Positions 18,142-26,364 of a DNA stretch of 64,000 nt are shown here, in pieces. Position numbers and translations under genes: made by a program. Source of the stretch: Alphaproteobacteria bacterium (GTDB taxonomy: Bacteria; Pseudomonadota; Alphaproteobacteria; RF32; CAG-239); assembly GCA_015062285.1 (NCBI GenBank), contig SUUY01000003.1, positions 124,001 through 188,000 of the forward strand, read 5' to 3'. Under the pieces are notes generated by a model, which made no database searches, was not told the origin of the DNA, and saw only the letters and a program-made list of their open reading frames with translations. Numbering within the stretch: position 1 is the first letter of the stretch; each line of letters starts with the position of its first letter.

Positions 18142-18825
18142 ATGTCAACAACGATCGGATATTCTTCAGAACTTTATTTGATAGACCCGCAAGATCTCAT
18201 CAAACTAAAAAAAACTCCTGTTGCAGATGCGGCGATAGTTATGCAAAAAGATCCGATCATTGTTCTTGTCGGCAATTCTCAAAGCAAACAAAAAGACACC
18301 CTCGTTTGTGGTCGAGATATTATTAAAAATGCCATTGCCAATAATCTTGAGTATGTAGAAGTTCGTTTTGTATTTCATAGCAATATTGCAAATTGGAATA
18401 TTCTTCCCATATTTTTTAAAGGGTTACGCAAGAATTATAAATTTGAAAGCAAAACGATATATCACACCTCTCTAAGCCATTTACGATCTTTACATATTGA
18501 ACGAGGTTTTCGCAATGCCGAAAACGCCTATGTTATATCAAAACGTTGGCATATTACTCCGGAAAAACGTATAGAAAAATACAACAAGCTAAAAAATTCT
18601 ATTCTCAAAAAAGGTTTTAGCGACAAATTTCCAATTTCTATAATGCTGTGCCGAAGAATGGGAATTAAAGATTCTGTCGATGATGGACATCATCGCATAG
18701 GCCTTTGTGTTGAAAATAATATTGACCGTATTGCAATCCATTTTCGAGCTGCCGGAGCATTAATGCCATTAATGCAAAAATTTGGCCTAAAGATAATCAA
18801 CAAACTCTGCAAAATAAAGCATTAA
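18142..18825 (+). CDS. ParB/Srx-fold-like protein, function unknown
   Basis: Residues about 148-205 of this 227-aa protein show the ParB N-terminal/sulfiredoxin-like pattern: a helix KYNKLKNSILKKGF, a PISIML strand and a DGHHRIGLCVENNIDRIAIHF block, where DGHHR is the equivalent of the family's DG-H-R box that binds nucleotide. The N-terminal 140 residues match nothing I know. There is no helix-turn-helix domain, so it is not a partition ParB. It stands alone, convergent with queH (4-base overlap). A small-molecule or nucleotide-using enzyme is possible (inference). Confidence 0.65.
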   Translation: MSTTIGYSSELYLIDPQDLIKLKKTPVADAAIVMQKDPIIVLVGNSQSKQKDTLVCGRDIIKNAIANNLEYVEVRFVFHSNIANWNILPIFFKGLRKNYKFESKTIYHTSLSHLRSLHIERGFRNAENAYVISKRWHITPEKRIEKYNKLKNSILKKGFSDKFPISIMLCRRMGIKDSVDDGHHRIGLCVENNIDRIAIHFRAAGALMPLMQKFGLKIINKLCKIKH

Positions 18826-19346
18826 CGAGGTTTGCACCCACAATAATCCTGACTATACAAGTCTAATTCTTTGATTAAACTTGTTCTCAATTCTTGCATT
18901 CCGCTCTTTCTGCCTTCAATTTCAAGATATGCAACCCCGACTTCCTCAGATGCTTTTTTTGCCGCTCTATTCACTTGATTCAAGTCTTTATATCGAGAAA
19001 CACCAAGAACAGAAGCAACCGCACTTATTCCCTGCTCTTTTGCATACTCCATTACTCTTTTTATACGCATATAAAAGCACAAATCACAACGTTTTCCTCT
19101 TTCGGGCTCGTTTTCATAGCCTTTTATCAGTTCGCACCAGTGATTATTATCATATTCCAGCTCAATATATTTCACTCCATACAAATCACAAACCTTTTTA
19201 TTTTCATCGGCACGCTTGCGATATTCATTTTCCGGTCTTATGTTGGGATTATAAAACACAACGGTAAAATCTTCTTGTTTTTCAGCCAATGTCTTAATCA
19301 CGGCACAAGAGCATGGAGCACAACAAGAAAGCAACAAAAAACTCAT
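18822..19346 (-). CDS. queH: Epoxyqueuosine reductase QueH
   Basis: QueH performs the last step of queuosine synthesis in tRNA, replacing QueG in many anaerobes. The start at 19346 gives 174 aa and has AAGGA upstream; a longer frame to 19397 lacks one. Diagnostic cysteines are LSCCAPCSC at the N-terminus, RCDLCFYMR in the middle and YCGCKPR at the extreme C-terminus, which bind the Fe-S cluster and second metal site. It overlaps the convergent ParB-like gene by 4 bases. Confidence 0.95.
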   Translation of the reverse strand: MSFLLLSCCAPCSCAVIKTLAEKQEDFTVVFYNPNIRPENEYRKRADENKKVCDLYGVKYIELEYDNNHWCELIKGYENEPERGKRCDLCFYMRIKRVMEYAKEQGISAVASVLGVSRYKDLNQVNRAAKKASEEVGVAYLEIEGRKSGMQELRTSLIKELDLYSQDYCGCKPR

Positions 19347-19445
19347 TTCCAATATTCCTTTCACAGAAAATATAGAATATTCATAGAAAATTAGCAAACT
19401 TTATTTATAATTTGATAAATTTTAATCCACCAAGGGAGAAAATAC

Positions 19446-20693
19446 ATGTCTGTATTAATCAAAAATGTTCAGCTCAACAATCAAACAACCGATGTTTTAA
19501 TCGAACAAAACAAATTCAAAAGTATTTCTCCCAATATAAATGCCGTTTGCAATACTGTTATCGATGGATCAAACAAAGCTATTCTTCCCGGATTTTATAA
19601 CAATCACTCTCATGCTCCGATGAGTATTTTCAGAGGAATAAGCGATGATAAAAATTTATTTGACTGGCTCAATAACGATATTTGGCCGCGAGAAGCAAAA
19701 TTAACGCCTGATATGGTTTATACCTCCACCAAATTTTCTGTTTTAGAAATGATTAAAACCGGCACAGTATTTTTCTCGGATATGTATTTTTGTATGGAAG
19801 CCATTATAAATGCTGTTGCCGATATGGGCATTAGAGCAGCCCTTTCTTTTGGTGCTTGTGACTTGTTTGATTCTGATAAACGTAAAGTTGAAATAGAAAA
19901 AATAAATGCCTTTCTTGCTATGAAAAACCCCTCACCTGAACTAATCAGCAAGGTTTTAGCAATTCATGCGGTTTATTCCGTATCACCCGAGCTTATAACA
20001 TTTAATGTAGATTTAGCCAAAGAACACAAACTCAAACTCCACATTCATGCTTGTGAAACTCAAAAAGAAGTTGATGATTGTATTAAAGAACACGGTTGCA
20101 CCCCTATCCGATATTTAGATAAATTTGGTGCTTTAAGTGAGAATACAATTTTAGCTCACTCTGTGTTCTTAAGCGATGATGACATCAAATTGCTTGCCGA
20201 TAAAGGTGTTTGGCTATGTTCGAACCCTGTTTCTAATTACAAGCTTTCTTCCGGCGTATTTATGTTGCAAAAACTCCAAAATGCCGGCTGTCGTATTACA
20301 TTAGGAACAGACAGCATGGCATCTAACAACAACTTAAGCATGTTAGAAGAAATGAAACTCTGTGCTATTTCTGCTAAAATTCAAAGCAACGATCCAACTG
20401 CCGGTTCTGCTCAAGATATATTTGAAATAGCCACTCGCAATGGTGCAAAAGCCTTTGATTTAGATGCCGGAGAAATCAAAGAAGGTAAACTTGCCGATTG
20501 TATTTTAGTGGATCTTAACAATCATCTTTTAGTTCCAAATTATAACTTGGTATCCAATATGGTATATTCGGCAGACAGCTCTTGCATTGATACGGTTATT
20601 TGTAATGGTAATATTCTCATGCAAAACCACAAAATAAAAGACGAAGAAAAAATCATCAATGATGTCAAAGAACTAAGCTACAAAATCAGATAG
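19446..20693 (+). CDS. Amidohydrolase, MTA/SAH deaminase-like (TRZ/ATZ family)
   Basis: The 415-aa protein is a metal-dependent cytosine/guanine deaminase-type amidohydrolase. Visible ligands are NNHSHAPM (HxH, residues near 57), HIHACETQKE (metal His with catalytic Glu downstream), LAHSVFL (His) and GTDSMASNN (Asp). The HACET and SNPVSNYKL motifs match the 5-methylthioadenosine/S-adenosylhomocysteine deaminases most closely; a different purine or triazine-like substrate cannot be excluded. It starts after GGGAG spaced normally, and a terminator follows. Confidence 0.88.
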   Translation: MSVLIKNVQLNNQTTDVLIEQNKFKSISPNINAVCNTVIDGSNKAILPGFYNNHSHAPMSIFRGISDDKNLFDWLNNDIWPREAKLTPDMVYTSTKFSVLEMIKTGTVFFSDMYFCMEAIINAVADMGIRAALSFGACDLFDSDKRKVEIEKINAFLAMKNPSPELISKVLAIHAVYSVSPELITFNVDLAKEHKLKLHIHACETQKEVDDCIKEHGCTPIRYLDKFGALSENTILAHSVFLSDDDIKLLADKGVWLCSNPVSNYKLSSGVFMLQKLQNAGCRITLGTDSMASNNNLSMLEEMKLCAISAKIQSNDPTAGSAQDIFEIATRNGAKAFDLDAGEIKEGKLADCILVDLNNHLLVPNYNLVSNMVYSADSSCIDTVICNGNILMQNHKIKDEEKIINDVKELSYKIR

Positions 20694-20698
20694 ATAAG

Positions 20699-20731
20699 TC
20701 AAAACATAATGGTTTTGATTCTTATTTTTTT
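20699..20731 (+). terminator. Intrinsic terminator after the amidohydrolase
   Basis: A 7-bp stem TCAAAAC/GTTTTGA (20699-20705, 20712-20718) is followed by a T-rich tract to 20731. Confidence 0.6.
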
Positions 20732-20825
20732 CATTATCATTGCGTGGAGCATTAGCGACATGGTAATCCAGTCTAATACCAACCTTCATTGTCAAGGGAA
20801 AGGAACGCATCTAATCACTCACGCC
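20732..20825. repeat. Dispersed palindromic intergenic repeat, degenerate copy
   Basis: The segment CATTGCGTGGAGCATTAGCG and the following ACATGGTAATCCAG resemble the widespread bacterial intergenic repeat of the form TTGCGAGGAGC...GCGACG-GGCAATCC, which is an imperfect palindrome. The downstream part (GTCAAGGGAAAGGAACG) also looks non-coding. Only one copy is in the window, so its family status is from memory and not from internal repetition. Confidence 0.45.
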
Positions 20826-20838
20826 TAATGACTAATAA

Positions 20839-21813
20839 CTAAAATCTGCGATTTATTTCCCAGTTCCAAGCCGTTTTTATAATTTTTTCAATAGATGTAT
20901 ATTGAGGATTCCAACCTAAAATTTCTTTTGCTTTTTTATTATCGGCATACAAAACATCAGGATCTCCGTCTCTGCGTTTTTCATAAAGCATCGGACAATT
21001 TTTTCCGCTGACTTTTTCGGCTGTTTTAATTATTTCCAAAACTGATGTTGGAATACCCGTACCCAAATTAATAAATCCGTTATATTCACCAAGTTTTTCT
21101 ACAGCCAATCTATGAGCTAAAGCCAAATCATCAACATGAATATAGTCTCGTAAACATGTTCCGTCCGGTGTATTATAGTCATTTCCAAAAACTTTAATAT
21201 TTTCTCTTTCCCCTTTAATTGCCTTCAAAACCAACGGAATAAGATGACTTTCCGGATTGTGGCTTTCTCCTATTTCTCCTTCAGGAGATGCTCCTGCCGC
21301 ATTAAAATATCTGAGAGCAATGTATTTTAAGCCATAAGCTTTTGCATAATCTTCAAAGATTTTCTCAATCACCAATTTAGTTTGCCCATACGGATTAATC
21401 GGAGATTGCTGATGCTTTTCATCTAAGGGAACATATTGCGGATTTCCATAAGTAGCACAAGTGCTGGAAAATACGATTTTATTAACCTTGTTTTCCTGCA
21501 TAACATCAAGTAAATTAAGCGTTCCGATAACGTTATTATGGTAGTATTTTTGCGGATTTCCGACACTTTCTCCCACCAAAGAATATGCCGCAAAATGTAC
21601 AACCGCATCAAATTTGTGCTTAGTAAACAACTTTTGCAGAGATTCTTTATCCATTAAATCAGCAAGCTCAAATTCTGCTTGTTGAGGTACTGCTTCTCGA
21701 TGTCCGCAAACTAAGTTATCTGCCACCACACACTTATATCCGTTTTGCAAAAAATGCTTAACCGTATGCGAACCGATATATCCTGCTCCACCAAAAATCA
21801 GTACTTTTGACAT
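20839..21813 (-). CDS. galE: UDP-glucose 4-epimerase
   Basis: GalE interconverts UDP-glucose and UDP-galactose for surface polysaccharide and LPS synthesis. The ATG at 21813 is chosen because AAGGAG precedes it; the protein is 324 aa. The NAD-binding GGAGYIGSH motif is at the N-terminus, the catalytic pair is the Ser in FSSTCATYG and the Tyr-Lys of YGQTK, and RDYIHVDDLA and NLGTG are further extended-SDR markers. It starts 10 bases after a lipoprotein gene on the same strand and likely forms an operon with it. Confidence 0.95.
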   Translation of the reverse strand: MSKVLIFGGAGYIGSHTVKHFLQNGYKCVVADNLVCGHREAVPQQAEFELADLMDKESLQKLFTKHKFDAVVHFAAYSLVGESVGNPQKYYHNNVIGTLNLLDVMQENKVNKIVFSSTCATYGNPQYVPLDEKHQQSPINPYGQTKLVIEKIFEDYAKAYGLKYIALRYFNAAGASPEGEIGESHNPESHLIPLVLKAIKGERENIKVFGNDYNTPDGTCLRDYIHVDDLALAHRLAVEKLGEYNGFINLGTGIPTSVLEIIKTAEKVSGKNCPMLYEKRRDGDPDVLYADNKKAKEILGWNPQYTSIEKIIKTAWNWEINRRF

Positions 21814-21823
21814 GCCCTGCTCC

Positions 21824-22354
21824 TTATTGTTGAACCTCTGCCACATATTCATACCATGGATTAATAAGTGCCGTAGAAGGCCCTAAAATCACCATGTTTA
21901 TAATATCAGCCACCAAAGAAAATGGCAGACAAACTACAAATTTCCAAAAATCATTATCCTTGAAGTTAATCGCCGTATTTGTCGGCACCATCAAATATCC
22001 GGCAGAAATATCTTCTCCATTAAACCCTGTCCGCTGAGCCCACTTATCATTAGTAATTTGGCTTCTTAATAAAATTTTTCGCTCTGTACCATATTCATCT
22101 AACACAGCAACAAGCTTATCTTCTGAGCTTCTATCAACTCGCAAAACATATTCGCCATTTTCAAAAACAATCTGATGTTTATCTATCGGTTTCTGGTTAA
22201 TGGTTATTTCCGTGCCCCTAACCTGTTCCAAACTCATTCCTTGGGTATTAATAATATTTCCTAAAGGCAACGATTGTCGCTGACTATGATAATTTGGCAT
22301 TACACAAGCTTGCAACAACAAGCAAAGCAAACACAATACAAAAAACTTTTTCAT
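21824..22354 (-). CDS. Putative outer-membrane lipoprotein, unknown function
   Basis: The 176-aa product has a lipoprotein signal peptide with lipobox LLQAC (Cys17), followed by a mature part without recognisable domain. A hydrophobic stretch WKFVVCLPFSLVADIINMVI near residue 145, together with GPSTALINPWYEY, is unusual for a soluble lipoprotein and could be a membrane-associated helix. It is transcribed ahead of galE. Function unknown. Confidence 0.65.
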   Translation of the reverse strand: MKKFFVLCLLCLLLQACVMPNYHSQRQSLPLGNIINTQGMSLEQVRGTEITINQKPIDKHQIVFENGEYVLRVDRSSEDKLVAVLDEYGTERKILLRSQITNDKWAQRTGFNGEDISAGYLMVPTNTAINFKDNDFWKFVVCLPFSLVADIINMVILGPSTALINPWYEYVAEVQQ

Positions 22355-22437
22355 ATCTTCCTCATAAAATACGTTATTTGCTCAAATTTTATCTCTGTTT
22401 TATAAAAAATGCGACAATATTTTGCACATATCCAACA

Positions 22438-22462
22438 AAAAAGGGAAGCTTAAAGCCCCCCT
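22438..22462 (-). terminator. Probable terminator of the glycosyltransferase gene
   Basis: On the minus strand a G-rich/C-rich hairpin (GGGGGGCTT against AAGCTTCCC) is followed directly by TTTTTTG. It lies shortly after the stop of the gene ending at 22479. Confidence 0.5.
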
Positions 22463-22478
22463 CAAACGCCATTTATAT

Positions 22479-23345
22479 CTACTTCAAAAACCTCTCTATA
22501 TCAAACACGTCTTCAACTTCAACTATTTTATCACAAACATCATCATTAGGATAATGCAAATTAGGATCTAGTGTTGATGAGTTTCTCATTTTTTTTGCAT
22601 AATCTTTGCGAACTCTTGACATATGGTGCATTTCCACTCCATCAAGAACATAATTTTTTTCAAATATACTATAAGCAAATTTTCTGGTTTTATCCACCAA
22701 ACAAGGGGTTTTTGAATTTTTCCCCAATTTACTGAACATATTTATTTTGCTAAAAAATGAAACATAGCAATTTTTATTAAAACTAAGTTTCTGTTCTGTT
22801 GGCTTAAATCCATACATAATCTGCGGAACAAAACTTCTGGTTATATTTTTATTAATTATAGTCGCTTTTGCTTTTTTTATTTCATGAGCTAAATAAAACT
22901 CGTCAACATCCATCGTCATAAAATAGTTTACTTTTGCTCTTTTTGCCATTTTTAGACCGAGATTTCTTTTTTCGAGTTCTTGATATCCTGCCGGTTTAGA
23001 AGGTTTTGCTTTATACTCGATAATTTCATCAATAAGCTTTTTGTTTTTTAGTGTGTTTAATATTTCCAAAATATTTTCTTCGCTCTTCTCGCCATACCAC
23101 GAATGTGTCTGATACACCACATTTATATAATCAACCTGCGATCTGATGCTGAGTATTGATGGTTCAAGCAATTCAATCCCATCAAAAACAGAATAAGAAA
23201 CACCGAAACGTGTTTTTTTTAACAAATCTTCATTATGCTTTTCTAACTTGTTTTTTCTGAAAAGCTGTCGTTGTTTTTTATTAAAAATAAAACAACTATA
23301 AATTTTCACCAAATAAGGATTCAACTTACCTACTCCTAAATTCAT
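22479..23345 (-). CDS. GT-A-type glycosyltransferase
   Basis: The protein (about 288 aa) has an N-terminal GT-A fold core: VSYSVFDGIELLEPSI, a strand-rich region and the DVDEFY motif (DxD variant that binds the nucleotide-sugar metal) near residue 150. The rest has no known match; the basic, hydrophobic N-terminus could touch the membrane. The start is uncertain: I use ATG 23345, but TTG 23384 extends it by 13 residues and neither has a good ribosome site. It is probably involved in surface glycan synthesis together with galE nearby (inference). Confidence 0.65.
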   Translation of the reverse strand: MNLGVGKLNPYLVKIYSCFIFNKKQRQLFRKNKLEKHNEDLLKKTRFGVSYSVFDGIELLEPSILSIRSQVDYINVVYQTHSWYGEKSEENILEILNTLKNKKLIDEIIEYKAKPSKPAGYQELEKRNLGLKMAKRAKVNYFMTMDVDEFYLAHEIKKAKATIINKNITRSFVPQIMYGFKPTEQKLSFNKNCYVSFFSKINMFSKLGKNSKTPCLVDKTRKFAYSIFEKNYVLDGVEMHHMSRVRKDYAKKMRNSSTLDPNLHYPNDDVCDKIVEVEDVFDIERFLK

Positions 23346-23408
23346 ATAAAACAGATAAGCATATAATCCTTCCAAATTCAACAATAAATTAAGTTATAGA
23401 GACAAAAT

Positions 23409-25658
23409 TTATAATTTTTGAGCACATATATTGCCAATATTATTACTTCTAATTGTACTAAGTTTACTCCAAATTTCTGCTACTTGCTGTGCTTTATATG
23501 GTTTATAAATGAAGCTGACACGGTAAAAATCTGCATTAATTTCTTTTATTTTATCTGCCACACAATAAGCATCTTCATCAAATAGCATTGTTTGGCAATC
23601 TTTTGATAACACTTCGTATTTATGCCCGTTTTTATTGAGCTTAATCCACTTTTGTTCTCTATTACAATCTTTGCAACTGTTATTACGTATACAGGCAGCA
23701 CTGGTAAACAAGGGCAAATCCCCATACACTTCCCACACCACCGGAAGTGCTGACTTATCGCTCATCTTTTGCAAATTTGCCAGCATATCTTCTGATGCCA
23801 AAGTGATTCTGCTTGCTCCCATTTCTTTTGCCATTTGAGTAGCCTGAGAATTAAACATATAAATCGGAGCATCAAAACTAAGATCAATCCCATTTTGCGG
23901 CAAAACCTCTCTGCCCCAATAATTAGCAATTTCCCATTTACAAAATCCGGCTTCCAACATCGTATTAATCACCTGTTTCCAAGCTTCAACATTTCGGCAG
24001 ACTGCAGGTAAAGCCAAACGCACTTTGTTTTTAGGTAATGATTTAAAATCAGACACTTGCGAGTTTTTGTTCAACAAAATGATTATTTCTGCAAAATCAT
24101 TCAAATCAAGCATTGCCAAATTTGCTACATTATCAGTTTTAATAATCCATTTTTCTTCAAGCTTATTTCTTTTGTTCACAACAGGAAGATTTCCACTCTT
24201 ATATGTTGGAACAATATTCTCATATAAATCGCGTCTAAGTTCATTCAAAAGTGATGCCGGTACAAATAAAGCCAATTTATTATTAACTCGCAAATTACCG
24301 ATAGTTACGTTTGTTTCTCCACTTTTAGCGAAAGCCTTTTCGATAGCCTCTTGTGTTTTTTGCGGTTGTTGTGCAGGCTCAAAAGTTCCTGTCCTTTCAG
24401 CCTGTATATTGCCTGAAGTTGCAATGATTTTATCTCTATATACATCAATAACTACATCTGTTTTGATTTTCTGTTTATATTCATTGGGTTTTGGTTTAAT
24501 ATAATCATAAGCCCCCTTAACCTTGGTAGAAGATGCCAAATATATGTCCAATCCTGCTACAAGTTTTTCAACCTTTGGCGGAAGAGATATTCTGACCTCT
24601 TCTCCTGCTTTGGCCTCAAACACGTTTTTACCGGCAACCTTAATCTGTTGTACCGAAAATCCAAACGGTTTTTCTATTCCCGGAATTTCAATTTGTAATC
24701 CGTCATATCTGCCAATATTGTGACTGGTCTTAAATACAATAGATTTTCCTTCCAAGCGTTCAATTTTGCCGATTTTTAATCCTCTATGCCCTACAAAATT
24801 ACGCTCTATTACATTCTTATCCCTACCCTTAAAATGAAACTTACACCATGGACGAGAAAATATTTGTTTTATGTTTTCATCTCTGTTTTCTAACGGTTTA
24901 TCATCAAGCAGACGTCGATAATAATCTGTAACTGCCGCAACATAGAGAGCTGTCTTTTTTCGTCCCTCAATTTTTAAAGATGTAACCGGCATTTTTAGCA
25001 CATCTTCTTGCAAAGCCATATCTTTCATCGAAAAATAATGAGCTTTTTTGCCGTTTTCTTCAAATTCAGACCTACACGGATATAAACATTTACCACGGTT
25101 TGCACTACGTCCGCTTTCAAATGAAGAAAACAAACACAATCCGCTATAAGAATAACACAAAGCACCATGAATAAAAGCTTCTGTCTCCAAATTAGGAATA
25201 GCAGCAATTTCTTTTATTTCACCTAAGGTTAGCTCTCGAGCCACAACCACACGAGAAAAACCGATCTTTTGCAATGTTAATGCCCCTTCTTTATTATGCA
25301 CGGCCATTTGAGTGCTGGCATGCATTTCAAGCTCCGGATAACTTTCTCTTACAACTCTTGCTACCCCCAAATCTTGAATAATCACGGCATCAACTTTACA
25401 TTTTGAACATATATCCAATGTTTGCAAAAGTTGCGATAATTCGTCTTCTTGTACCACCGTATTAACGGCAACATATACCTTTCGTCCCAAATGATGAGCA
25501 TATCCGACAAACTCGTTCAAACTTTCTTCATTAAAATTAGTGGCGGTAGCTCGTGCCGAAAATTGTTGCAACCCCAAATAAACGGCATCTGCTCCATAAT
25601 AAAGTGCCGCATATCCGGCTTCTATATCACCGGCCGGAGCCAAAAGTTCTGTTTTCAT
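23409..25658 (-). CDS. Peptidase U32 family protein (RlhA/TrhP-like)
   Basis: The 749-aa protein begins with MKTELLAPAGDIEAGYAAL and holds the U32 signature FIHGALCYSYSGLCLFSS at about residue 165, followed by CLYPCR (further cysteines). The family includes enzymes for hydroxylation of 23S rRNA (RlhA) and tRNA U34 (TrhP) with Fe-S centres and prephenate as co-substrate, rather than true proteases. Length is longer than RlhA (about 650 aa) and a C-terminal extension with CKDCNREQKW suggests another metal-binding site. It is monocistronic. Confidence 0.9.
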   Translation of the reverse strand: MKTELLAPAGDIEAGYAALYYGADAVYLGLQQFSARATATNFNEESLNEFVGYAHHLGRKVYVAVNTVVQEDELSQLLQTLDICSKCKVDAVIIQDLGVARVVRESYPELEMHASTQMAVHNKEGALTLQKIGFSRVVVARELTLGEIKEIAAIPNLETEAFIHGALCYSYSGLCLFSSFESGRSANRGKCLYPCRSEFEENGKKAHYFSMKDMALQEDVLKMPVTSLKIEGRKKTALYVAAVTDYYRRLLDDKPLENRDENIKQIFSRPWCKFHFKGRDKNVIERNFVGHRGLKIGKIERLEGKSIVFKTSHNIGRYDGLQIEIPGIEKPFGFSVQQIKVAGKNVFEAKAGEEVRISLPPKVEKLVAGLDIYLASSTKVKGAYDYIKPKPNEYKQKIKTDVVIDVYRDKIIATSGNIQAERTGTFEPAQQPQKTQEAIEKAFAKSGETNVTIGNLRVNNKLALFVPASLLNELRRDLYENIVPTYKSGNLPVVNKRNKLEEKWIIKTDNVANLAMLDLNDFAEIIILLNKNSQVSDFKSLPKNKVRLALPAVCRNVEAWKQVINTMLEAGFCKWEIANYWGREVLPQNGIDLSFDAPIYMFNSQATQMAKEMGASRITLASEDMLANLQKMSDKSALPVVWEVYGDLPLFTSAACIRNNSCKDCNREQKWIKLNKNGHKYEVLSKDCQTMLFDEDAYCVADKIKEINADFYRVSFIYKPYKAQQVAEIWSKLSTIRSNNIGNICAQKL

Positions 25659-25710
25659 AGTGGTTTCTCCTATTCATAACAAAAACTAACCGACTAAATC
25701 AGTGTAGTCA

Positions 25711-25746
25711 ACAAAAAAGCGGTGAAGCCTAAAGCATCACCGCATT
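25711..25746 (-). terminator. Intrinsic terminator for the 179-aa hypothetical gene
   Basis: The inverted arms GCGGTGA/TCACCGC (25719-25725 and 25737-25743) with an A-run on the left (T-run on the minus strand) form a terminator 3 bases after the stop of the gene at 25749. Confidence 0.8.
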
Positions 25747-25748
25747 TT

Positions 25749-26288
25749 TCAAAGATCCATCACGAACCATATTTCCCACTCTGTTGACGTGAGATGTCCG
25801 TCTGAAGTCAAAACTTCCTTTGATCTGCTCTCTACAATTTTTCTCCAGCCAACCTTATCAAGTTGAGAGTTTAGATTCCTGAAAAAAACTGCATCACAAA
25901 TTGCTCTGCAATGTCTTTCGGTGATTACTTTCCAACCTATTCCCTCCACTCTTGGAAGCGTGCTGGCATAACGTTCAGCATCTTGGCGATTGGTGTTATC
26001 ATAACATTCATGCTGTTTGCAATAAATAGCAAACTTCATGCCTTTGCGTTCAACAATAACACCAACTGGCCATTGGTCTTGTCGCAGGTAGTTGGAAACC
26101 ACTCCATCTTCATATAGCATGGAAAATTCATACTTTGGACCGGTTTCTTTGACTTTAACCTCTTTTTTAGGCTCTTCCGGATAAAGCTCTTGTTTAAGCA
26201 TCTCCATCATTGCCATTTTGTCGTAGCGATCAAACCCCAACGATTTCATCAGAGTTGCTACTGCGTTTAATTTCATGTTTTCATCCAT
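25749..26288 (-). CDS. Hypothetical protein, 179 aa
   Basis: I do not recognise this protein. It begins with a helical segment (KLNAVATLMKSLGFDRYDKMAMMEML), then a Lys/Glu-rich linker and a mixed domain rich in Trp, Cys and charged residues (WPVGVIVERKGMKFAIYC, WKVITERHCRAICDAVFF). No signal peptide or membrane segment. The ATG at 26288 (or a second at 26276) has no Shine-Dalgarno site. It has its own terminator. The codon choice has more G/C-ending codons than the neighbours. It may be horizontally acquired. Confidence 0.6.
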   Translation of the reverse strand: MDENMKLNAVATLMKSLGFDRYDKMAMMEMLKQELYPEEPKKEVKVKETGPKYEFSMLYEDGVVSNYLRQDQWPVGVIVERKGMKFAIYCKQHECYDNTNRQDAERYASTLPRVEGIGWKVITERHCRAICDAVFFRNLNSQLDKVGWRKIVESRSKEVLTSDGHLTSTEWEIWFVMDL

Positions 26289-26364
26289 ACGTACTAATAT
26301 TTAGGTTACACAATAATTTTCAATTAAAACTCTTCAAAATGTAGTGTGCTTCGGCACCTCTATC

